From: Bacteroidota bacterium
GTDB taxonomy: Bacteria; Bacteroidota; Bacteroidia; J057
Direction of reading: 5' to 3'
Assembly (NCBI GenBank): GCA_004292985.1
Contig: RDXT01000806.1
Location: forward strand, 1 to 20,069
Length of the DNA: 20,069 nucleotides
The translations under genes were made by a program, and so were the position numbers. The notes below the pieces were generated by a model. The model was not told where the DNA came from. It was given only the letters and a program-made list of their open reading frames with translations, and did not search any database. Shown here piece by piece: positions 8,500-14,831 of this stretch (its first letter is position 1; each line of letters starts with the position of its first letter).

Positions 8500-8763
8500 T
8501 CAGGCAGGCTGGCCGTTGATCCGCATTTTGATCAGATTTTTCAGGCGTCTCATTTTTTGTATAGGATCGGGCAAAGATATGGAGTTTATTTCGTTTTCCT
8601 CCTGCCAGATCACCCTGAGTTCTGCAAGTTCGGAGGCTTTGCGCCAGCGGTCTATTCCCTGGAACCAAACGAGGTCCTCAGGTCCGGTTCCAAGTGACTT
8701 TAGTTCTTCGATTGTGTAGGGGCCGTCGTAGCCTTCCCCTTTGGAAACATAATACTTGTTCAT
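8500..8763 (-). CDS. Small stand-alone GYF_2 (DUF4339) protein (paralogue)
   Basis: This 87-residue protein is a paralogue of the one encoded just downstream. The first ~45 residues align without gaps: MNKYYVSK, GPY at 14-16, IEELKSLG, PEDLVWFQG, then W40 and KASELAEL. The tail is again basic (DPIQKMRRLKNLIKMR) but shorter, with no transmembrane segment. A GYF_2 fold implies peptide or protein binding; the ligand is not evident. The ATG at 8763 is preceded on the minus strand by a good Bacteroidetes-type promoter. The gene is first of a probable two-gene unit and divergent from the esterase operon. Confidence 0.82.
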   Translation of the reverse strand: MNKYYVSKGEGYDGPYTIEELKSLGTGPEDLVWFQGIDRWRKASELAELRVIWQEENEINSISLPDPIQKMRRLKNLIKMRINGQPA

Positions 8764-8799
8764 ATTCGGTGTTACTTCATTCCAGCACTATAACATACG

Positions 8800-8830
8800 C
8801 AAAGATCAGACCAATAGTTTTACTTTCAAA
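8800..8830 (-). promoter_or_regulatory. Bacteroidetes-type promoter for the GYF_2 gene pair
   Basis: Read on the minus strand, TTTG (8830-8827) is followed after exactly 19 nt by GATCTTTG (8807-8800). This is one base from the -7 consensus TAnnTTTG, and the spacing is that of the housekeeping sigma factor of Bacteroidetes. It leaves a leader of roughly 30 nt before the ATG at 8763. The motif match is seen; promoter activity is inferred. Confidence 0.5.
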
Positions 8831-8855
8831 GTCGTTTTGTGTTAAGAAATTACGA

Positions 8856-8870
8856 GATCCCGCCGGGGTC
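8856..8870. repeat. Short GC-rich hairpin between divergent promoters
   Basis: GATCCC, a 3-nt gcc loop and GGGGTC can pair over six positions with one G-U. It lies between the two candidate divergent promoters and has no T-run, so it is not a terminator. It could be an operator-like dyad or chance. Confidence 0.3.
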
Positions 8871-8927
8871 GCGCGGCAAAACAAACTACTGGTGCGGGAG
8901 TTACGTATGAGTATCAGGACAAAATAG

Positions 8928-8935
8928 TATGTTTG
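8928..8935 (+). promoter_or_regulatory. Promoter -7 element for the esterase-aminopeptidase-ATP-grasp operon
   Basis: TATGTTTG is an exact match to the Bacteroidetes -7 consensus TAnnTTTG, 21 nt before the ATG at 8957. No clear TTTG is visible about 19 nt upstream, so the -33 half is weak or absent. The predicted leader is only about 15 nt. Confidence 0.45.
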
Positions 8936-8956
8936 TGTAAAGGGTAAAAATCCAGT

Positions 8957-10072
8957 ATGCCTCAGGAAAAGGCCACATTGTTGCTCCCGGTTACAGGTAT
9001 GTCGCTCGAAATGAGCACCTTAGCAGGAGACGACAGACCTGTATATCTCACCGGTAACTTTAACGGATGGTCCGTAGCCGATGAACGTTTTCGCCTCGAA
9101 AAAGTCGGAGAGGGTCATTTTGTGCTGCGTTTTCCGCCCGGTACCAGTCTGCCTTTTCCCTTCGAATACAAATATACCCGTGGAAGCTGGGACTCTGAGG
9201 AGCTCGATGGGGCCGGAAATGCTGTGAACAACCGAATTGTGAAGCATATTCACCAGGCTGTCCGCGACTATGTGCCCCGCTGGCGCATAGATGGCCGCTC
9301 TTATAAAGAGGAGTTGCTGCCTGAAAGAGTCCTGCTCGACGAAATGTTTTCCATTCCGCAGCTCCGCCGCCACCGCAAAGTGCAGGTGCTGCTGCCCTGG
9401 GACTACCACGCAAGCCATCGCCGCTATCCTGTGCTCTACCTGCAGGACGGGCAGAACCTCTTCGACGAACATGCGCCTTTTGGCAACTGGGGCATAGACC
9501 GGCAGATGGCTTTTCTGGCCGAAAGAGGCCTGGGAGATGTCATCATCGTGACCGTTGACCACGCCAGCCACGAGCGGATCCTGGAATACAGCCCCTACAC
9601 GCACCCGCGTTTTGGCAAAGGCCGGGGTAATCAATATGTTAAATTTAAAGCGCAAACCCTTAAACCGCGCATAGATAAGGCATTTCGTACCCTGCCCTCA
9701 CGCACCCATACGGGAATCGGAGGCAGCAGCATGGGCGGCTTTATCAGCGCCTATGCGGGCCTGAAACAGTCGGCTACCTTTGGCCGGATGATGATCTTTT
9801 CGCCCTCGCTCTGGGTTTCGCCCAAAATTTTTGACGATGTGATCCGCTACGTTCGTCCGGGAGACAGCCGCTGGTACCTCTATGCCGGTGGCTGCGAAAG
9901 CCGCGAGATGGTCCCTTCGATGCGCCGCCTGCACGACCTGCTGATGCATTCCGGAGGCCAGGACCCCCGTTTTCAGGTGCATCTGTCCACCGACCCCAGG
10001 GGTCGCCACCACGAAGCCCGCTGGGGGGAGGAGTTTCCCAAAGCGGTAGAGTGGCTGATGGCACAGGGATAA
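8957..10072 (+). CDS. Esterase of the esterase-D/feruloyl-esterase type with an N-terminal carbohydrate-binding-like domain
   Basis: This 371-residue protein has no obvious signal peptide. Residues ~15-105 form a beta-rich module with VYLTGNFNGW at 29-38 and FEYKYTRGSWDSEE, the pattern of CBM20/CBM48-type starch- or glycogen-recognition domains. Residues ~125-371 are an alpha/beta hydrolase of the putative esterase family (PF00756 type). They carry YPVLYLQDGQNLFD, the nucleophile elbow GGSSMGG with Ser258, FSPSLW, and the C-terminal HHEARW with His351 as the likely catalytic base. This two-domain order is known in bacterial esterases near carbohydrate metabolism genes, so an ester-linked sugar or peptide substrate is possible but not shown. 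It is first in a three-gene run, 41 bp before the aminopeptidase start. The start follows an exact -7 promoter element. Confidence 0.87.
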   Translation: MPQEKATLLLPVTGMSLEMSTLAGDDRPVYLTGNFNGWSVADERFRLEKVGEGHFVLRFPPGTSLPFPFEYKYTRGSWDSEELDGAGNAVNNRIVKHIHQAVRDYVPRWRIDGRSYKEELLPERVLLDEMFSIPQLRRHRKVQVLLPWDYHASHRRYPVLYLQDGQNLFDEHAPFGNWGIDRQMAFLAERGLGDVIIVTVDHASHERILEYSPYTHPRFGKGRGNQYVKFKAQTLKPRIDKAFRTLPSRTHTGIGGSSMGGFISAYAGLKQSATFGRMMIFSPSLWVSPKIFDDVIRYVRPGDSRWYLYAGGCESREMVPSMRRLHDLLMHSGGQDPRFQVHLSTDPRGRHHEARWGEEFPKAVEWLMAQG

Positions 10073-10113
10073 AGAAAAGTTGTAAATTGGGCAGGTATTT
10101 TTACCCGGTTTAC

Positions 10114-11583
10114 ATGCAAATTTCCCTCAGCAAACAGCCCCTTCCGGGCTTTCCTACCCTGTTTCCAGTATTTCAGGATGATCATACCGATGCCCGGCTC
10201 AGCCAGATCGCTGCGGTCAGCGGCCTGGAAAAGTCCGTTCTGGAATCTCTCTTTCGTGGAGAAGCCAAAGAAACCCTGCCCCTGCCAGGTAGTTCCGGTA
10301 CCCTCTGGCTCCTGGGACTGGGAAAAAAGACCGGATTCAGAGAGGTTCGCAATGCCCTTCGCAGCTTTTCTCACCGCAACAAAAGTCGCCTGCCCGAAGG
10401 GATTAACATAGATATTCAGGGCATAGAAACCCACGCCGAAGCGATGCTAAACGGCTTTTTGCTGGGATTGTACGAACTGGGGCAGCACAAAACGGAGGAG
10501 AAAAAACCCCTGCTGCTAGATCAGATCAACCTGGTTTCTGAGGCGGAGTCGCCTGATATTCAATCATTTATTACCCGCGCAGAACTTACGGCTGCCTCAC
10601 AGATCCGCGTATATGACCTGGTAAATGCGCCTGCCAATTTCCTGCGGCCTGAGGACCTCGGGGTGCGGACAACAGAGCTGGGCACTGAGGCCGGATTTAG
10701 TGTCAGGGTCTTAGACAAAGCAGCACTTGAAGCTGAGGGGCTGGGCGCTTTGCTGTCTGTGGGCAGGGGCAGCGAGTTTCCACCGGTGCTGATCGTAGCA
10801 GAATATACCCCCGAACTGCCTGACAGTGAATCGCTTCCGCTGATTGCGCTGGTGGGGAAAGGCGTTACCTTCGACACAGGAGGTCTTTCCATTAAGCCCT
10901 CCACCAACATGCACTGGATGAAGAGTGACATGGCGGGAGCGGCTGCCGTGATCGGAACGATGGACCTTGTGGCGCGCCTGAAGCTGCCTGTGCGCCTGCT
11001 CGGCGTGATTCCCGCCACCGAAAACTGCGTGGACAGCCACTCTGTGAAGCCCGGCGACATCATCCGCTCGTACAGCGGCAAAACCATCGAGGTGATAGAT
11101 ACCGATGCCGAGGGGCGTCTGATTCTCGCAGATGCAGTATCTTATGCCATCAAAAATTACCAGCCAGATGTAATGGTGGACCTGGCCACGCTCACCGGAA
11201 ACTGTATTCTGGCATTGGGCTACCATGCTGCCGGACTGTTCACCCAAAACGAAACCCTGGCCTCCCGCCTGAGCGCTGCGGGCGATATCTGTGGCGAGCG
11301 TGTGTGGCGGCTGCCTTTGTGGGACAGTTACGAAGATGAATTAAACTCCGACATGGCCGACGTCAAAAACCTGAGCGGCAAGCCCGTGGCAGGAGCCATT
11401 ACCGCCGCCAAATTTATCGAAGCTTTCACCGGAAAACACCCCGCATGGGTGCATCTCGACATCGCCGGAGTCGCCTTTTCGGACTCCGAATTTGCCTCGC
11501 AGCGCAGCGCCACAGCCTGGGGCGTGAAACTGCTGAGCAGCTGGATAGAGGGAATTGCCGCAGGGGAGAAACCGTATATTTGA
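10114..11583 (+). CDS. M17 leucyl aminopeptidase (PepA-like)
   Basis: This 489-residue cytoplasmic metallopeptidase removes N-terminal residues from peptides using two metal ions. The metal ligands and catalytic residues have the exact spacing of the PepA family: Lys249 and Asp254 in GKGVTFDTGG, Lys261 in SIKPS, Asp272 in MKSDMAGAAAV, then Asp331, Glu333 and Arg335 in DTDAEGRLILADA. The N-terminal ~170 residues are the poorly conserved macro-like domain of the family, and the length is normal. I chose ATG 10114 (MQISLSKQPL). The open frame back to 10051 overlaps the esterase gene and adds 21 residues that do not look like family sequence. It sits 41 bp after the esterase and 61 bp before the ATP-grasp gene, with no terminator on either side, so a shared transcript is likely. 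All active-site residues are present, so it should be active. Confidence 0.95.
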   Translation: MQISLSKQPLPGFPTLFPVFQDDHTDARLSQIAAVSGLEKSVLESLFRGEAKETLPLPGSSGTLWLLGLGKKTGFREVRNALRSFSHRNKSRLPEGINIDIQGIETHAEAMLNGFLLGLYELGQHKTEEKKPLLLDQINLVSEAESPDIQSFITRAELTAASQIRVYDLVNAPANFLRPEDLGVRTTELGTEAGFSVRVLDKAALEAEGLGALLSVGRGSEFPPVLIVAEYTPELPDSESLPLIALVGKGVTFDTGGLSIKPSTNMHWMKSDMAGAAAVIGTMDLVARLKLPVRLLGVIPATENCVDSHSVKPGDIIRSYSGKTIEVIDTDAEGRLILADAVSYAIKNYQPDVMVDLATLTGNCILALGYHAAGLFTQNETLASRLSAAGDICGERVWRLPLWDSYEDELNSDMADVKNLSGKPVAGAITAAKFIEAFTGKHPAWVHLDIAGVAFSDSEFASQRSATAWGVKLLSSWIEGIAAGEKPYI

Positions 11584-11644
11584 TTTTCCGGTAATATTTC
11601 GTTTATTCACGCAACACATACATAAAAAAACTGTCATCCATCCC

Positions 11645-12850
11645 ATGCTTACCATCTTGTGCATCGCCAGCTATTTTAAGGGCGAAGATTTTCTGCGTGC
11701 CTGCAAAGCGACCGGCAGCAAGGTTTTATTGATCACCGGAAAAAAACTCGAAGACAAAGACTGGCCCCGCGAGTCTGTAGATGAGTTTTTTTATGTGGAG
11801 GAATCAACTCCGGGTGTCTGGAATATGGACAACGTGATTTCGGGCCTTGCCTGGGTGATGCGCCGGCACAAGGTGGACCGGATCGTGGCGCTCGATGATT
11901 TTGACGTGGAAAAAGCCACCCTGCTGCGCGAAAGCTTCCGGATTCCGGGCATGGGGCAGACAACAGGCCGTTTTTTCCGGGACAAACTGGCTATGCGGAT
12001 GCGGGCGGCGGAGATGGGCGTACCTGTGCCCGGCTTCAGCCCCCTGTTTAATGACGATGAAATCAATGCGTTTATCGCGCAGTACCCCGGCCCCTGGCTG
12101 GTGAAACCCCGCTCGGAGGCATCGGCCACAGGTATCCGCAAGGTGCACAATGGCCATGAGTTATGGGAGGCTGTGCATGCCCTGGGCGACCACCGGCACA
12201 ACTACCTTGTCGAGCAGTTTAAGCCCGGCGGCGTGTATCACGTAGATGCCCTCAGCCGCGGTGGTGAAGTGATTTTCAGCCGGGTAAGCAAATACCTCAA
12301 TCCGCCTTTTGATGTCGCACATGGAGGAGGCATTTTTCAGACAGCCACGGTTCCTTTCGGCTCCGAAGATGACCAGGCGCTCCAGGCCCTTAATGCCCAG
12401 GTAATGAAAGCCTTCCGGATGCAGCACAGCGCCTCACATACCGAATTTATCCGCTGCCATGAGGACGGGAAATACTATTTTCTCGAAACAGCCTCGCGTG
12501 TGGGGGGTGCTCATATTGCCGAAATGGTCGAGGTTTCTTCCGGAATAAATCTCTGGGCGGAATGGGCAAAGTTAGAAGTAGCTGTCGCTCAGGGGATTAC
12601 CTATGAGTTGCCTGCCATTCGCAATGATCATGCAGGCATCATCATTTCCCTGGCCCGTCAGCAATATCCCGATACCTCAGGATTTCAGGACGCAGAAATT
12701 GTGTGGCGGATGTCGCGCGATCACCATGTGGGACTCATTATGCAAAGCCCTTCGCATGAGCGCGTAATTACCCTGCTGAATGAATATGCCGGACGGATAT
12801 TTGCAGATTTTCACGCCTCCGCGCCCGTACCCGACAGACCTTCGGCCTGA
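11645..12850 (+). CDS. ATP-grasp domain enzyme of unknown substrate
   Basis: This 401-residue protein is predicted to be cytoplasmic. The first ~100 residues form the N-terminal alpha/beta (pre-ATP-grasp) domain, starting LTILCIASYFKGEDFLRAC. The ATP-grasp core follows: FRDKLAMRMRAAEMGVPVP with Lys114, LVKPRSEASATGI with Lys154, and the adenine-contact strand YLVEQF at 187-192. The metal-binding segment is HTEFI with Glu267, then FLETASRVGGAHI with Glu281 and Arg285. Members of this group ligate a carboxylate to an amine or thiol with ATP, as in carboxylase-like, dipeptide- or peptide-ligase reactions. The substrate cannot be told here. The homology start is the ATG at 11645; the frame upstream to 11555 overlaps the aminopeptidase. 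It is last in the esterase-aminopeptidase-ATP-grasp run, and its stop lies inside a long inverted repeat. The fold is secure; the reaction is not. Confidence 0.87.
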   Translation: MLTILCIASYFKGEDFLRACKATGSKVLLITGKKLEDKDWPRESVDEFFYVEESTPGVWNMDNVISGLAWVMRRHKVDRIVALDDFDVEKATLLRESFRIPGMGQTTGRFFRDKLAMRMRAAEMGVPVPGFSPLFNDDEINAFIAQYPGPWLVKPRSEASATGIRKVHNGHELWEAVHALGDHRHNYLVEQFKPGGVYHVDALSRGGEVIFSRVSKYLNPPFDVAHGGGIFQTATVPFGSEDDQALQALNAQVMKAFRMQHSASHTEFIRCHEDGKYYFLETASRVGGAHIAEMVEVSSGINLWAEWAKLEVAVAQGITYELPAIRNDHAGIIISLARQQYPDTSGFQDAEIVWRMSRDHHVGLIMQSPSHERVITLLNEYAGRIFADFHASAPVPDRPSA

Positions 12851-12860
12851 GGGGTACGGG
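12824..12860. terminator. Inverted repeat between convergent genes, candidate bidirectional terminator
   Basis: CCCGTACCC (12824-12832) and GGGTACGGG (12852-12860) are perfect 9-bp complements. The sequence between them can form an inner stem, CAGACC-ttc-GGCCTG, with one mismatch. The structure includes the ATP-grasp stop codon and lies 17 bp from the stop of the convergent lipoprotein gene. There is no T-run on either side, so intrinsic termination is uncertain; it may instead stabilise the mRNA 3' end. Confidence 0.5.
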
Positions 12861-12877
12861 GGAGACATGTATGAGGA

Positions 12878-14662
12878 TCAGGGCTCGTCTGCGGCGCGGA
12901 GTGTTTCCAGCGCACCGTTGAGCGTAACGTTGCTGATCGGAGTGCTCGTATTGGTTGTGTAATTGAAGATTTCCCCGTTTGCGATCAGGGAGAAGTTACC
13001 TCCTACTTTTTCTCCGACAGCTCCGTAGCGGCTGAGATCCAGTTGTCCGGATATTACATTACTCAGCGAAACAAGTACCGAGTCTCCGTTGATCCGGTCG
13101 CCGAAAACCAGCGAAAAAGATACATTATTACTTGCCAGGTCTGTGCTGCCCACCGACTTGCCACTGATTCCGGAGACCGAAAGGGTGGCCAGCGCACCGG
13201 TACCGGAGCTTACAAGCAGTTCGGTCTCGTTGTCTGAGATGTCGTAGGTGGAGAGGGCCGTAGAGAAGCTGAATACGACCACCGGCACAATGGTGAGTTG
13301 TTTCTGGTTATAGGGGCCGCCGTTGATCTGTACCTGCGTCGGGGTAATCAGTTCTCCTTCACAAAGGTCTATGGCAATTGCCACCGGGGTGCCGACAGGG
13401 CCTGTGGTGAGGGTTTGTGTGCCTGCTTTGCCTGTAATTGTCCAGGCCTGGATGGTGACCTCCGTGTTGGGAGGTGCAGGCAGATCGAAAGGCAGGGATG
13501 TAACCCAGACATCCGTGCTTCCGCCGCTCCAGCTTACCTTTACATAGATCGGAAACTCGGCATTGCCTCCGCAGACGGTCAGACCTGCTGAAACGACAGC
13601 CGCGCAGCTGCCCTGGATCGTACCCACATCCGTCTGAGCGCCTTCGGCAATCGGACCTACGTTTACCGGTGCGATTTCGATAACTCCTCCATCTGAGGTG
13701 ATGCTAAAAGGCGTATTGGCAGGCACGCGGCGGCAGAAGTTGCCATTTATATCGGTAGTTGTGGTTCCCTGACCGATGTTTAGCCGGAGGTTCGGTACAG
13801 GCTCGCCGTTGCAGTCCACAATCCGGCCTTTTACGGTACCTGTGCCCTCAGGCGAGTCGCAGTTCCAGTCGGTGAAGTGGCTTACAGTGCCCACATATTC
13901 ATTGCCGTTGCGGGTGGCCTGGCCTTCTTCCATCCAGAGACCCGTTTCCTCGTCGAGGTACCAGAGCGGAATCGTGGCAGGGGCAGAAGCGCCCATCGAA
14001 GCAGGTACCGGGACGCGGATCGTAGCCGTAGCGCCGCCGCCCAACTGGAGTTCGTTGCCTGCGCCATCGCGCAGCTCTACCCGCAGGATGCCGTAGGAGT
14101 ACAGCGAAACTTCGCTTTGGTCTGTGCGCTGCGCCTGGAGGTCGCCGCCCGATACCAGTGAAGCGAAGTCCGCCGAGGTCGGGTCGAGGTGGTTTATTGC
14201 TACATTTACCGTGCCGCTATAGGTGCCGCCATTCGCTGTGCGGATACCACTGGCCGGAATTTCCACCCCTGCGCCATTGGGCAGCTCGGCAACACCGCCT
14301 GTGGCAGCATCGAGTGAGGCAGTAACTTCGAGGCGGTCCAGCTTGATCTTTACAAAAATCTCTTTTTCTGAGCTGGGCACAAATCCCTGTACGCCTGTAA
14401 AGTAACCGTCGCCAGAGGCCGTAACTACACCCCGTTTTTCCGGAACTTCTACATTGGAAAGCTCAAAAAAACCATTGTCATCTGTAAACTCCTGTTCGCC
14501 GTGCATCGTCACTTTGATACCGGAAAGCGGAGAATCGAATTCATCTACGACGATACCGCTGACTGTTTTGCGGTCAGTCGGACCTACGGGGTCCTGTTTA
14601 CACGCGGAAAAGAAGCAACTCAGCAACAGCAGAAGGCTGAGGAAGGGTACGGGTTTTTTCAT
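12878..14662 (-). CDS. Large lipoprotein with carboxypeptidase-regulatory-like repeats and a CILP/FAM171-like region
   Basis: This 594-residue protein begins with a lipoprotein signal (MKKPVPFLSLLLLLSCFFSAC); Cys21, or less likely Cys16, would be lipidated. Residues ~33-110 form a CarboxypepD_reg-like beta domain (VSGIVVDEFDSPLSGIKVTM, then FTDDNGFFELSNV). Residues ~112-268 look like the region shared by CILP and FAM171 proteins: GAGVEIPASGI, GTVNVAINHLDP, ATIRVPVPASM, IPLWYLDEETGLWMEEG and VSHFTDWNCD. A second regulatory-like domain follows at ~275-350 (VKGRIVDCNGEPVPN, DINGNFCRRV), and then another beta-rich stretch to the end. There is no enzyme signature. It is probably exposed at the outer membrane, perhaps on the surface. 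It is divergent from the TonB-dependent receptor with 169 bp between starts. The domain reading is from pattern memory and not from a search. Confidence 0.75.
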   Translation of the reverse strand: MKKPVPFLSLLLLLSCFFSACKQDPVGPTDRKTVSGIVVDEFDSPLSGIKVTMHGEQEFTDDNGFFELSNVEVPEKRGVVTASGDGYFTGVQGFVPSSEKEIFVKIKLDRLEVTASLDAATGGVAELPNGAGVEIPASGIRTANGGTYSGTVNVAINHLDPTSADFASLVSGGDLQAQRTDQSEVSLYSYGILRVELRDGAGNELQLGGGATATIRVPVPASMGASAPATIPLWYLDEETGLWMEEGQATRNGNEYVGTVSHFTDWNCDSPEGTGTVKGRIVDCNGEPVPNLRLNIGQGTTTTDINGNFCRRVPANTPFSITSDGGVIEIAPVNVGPIAEGAQTDVGTIQGSCAAVVSAGLTVCGGNAEFPIYVKVSWSGGSTDVWVTSLPFDLPAPPNTEVTIQAWTITGKAGTQTLTTGPVGTPVAIAIDLCEGELITPTQVQINGGPYNQKQLTIVPVVVFSFSTALSTYDISDNETELLVSSGTGALATLSVSGISGKSVGSTDLASNNVSFSLVFGDRINGDSVLVSLSNVISGQLDLSRYGAVGEKVGGNFSLIANGEIFNYTTNTSTPISNVTLNGALETLRAADEP

Positions 14663-14767
14663 GTGGGTAAATTATGGGAATGGTAACTGCCTATATAACG
14701 ATTTTCTTTTCTCAATGATATGGGATGGGGAAGAAGATTTTCTGGGGTATTGTCCGGCGACTAATAT

Positions 14768-14798
14768 TTTGAAAAATTATAATAACTTGCTTAGTTTG
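14768..14798 (+). promoter_or_regulatory. Bacteroidetes-type promoter for the TonB-dependent receptor
   Basis: TTTG at 14768-14771 is followed after 19 nt by TTAGTTTG at 14791-14798, one base from TAnnTTTG and with ideal spacing. It predicts a transcript starting near 14805 with a leader of about 27 nt before the ATG at 14832. Confidence 0.5.
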
Positions 14799-14831
14799 TT
14801 ACTTGTCTTTCCAAAATCACTTATTCTAAAT

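Noticed and set aside
10051..10113. N-terminal extension of the aminopeptidase
   Set aside because: It overlaps the esterase gene and adds residues unlike the family; the ATG at 10114 is preferred.
14454..14831. Upstream extension of the receptor frame
   Set aside because: It overlaps the divergent lipoprotein gene and its signal sequence, and a good signal peptide starts at 14832.
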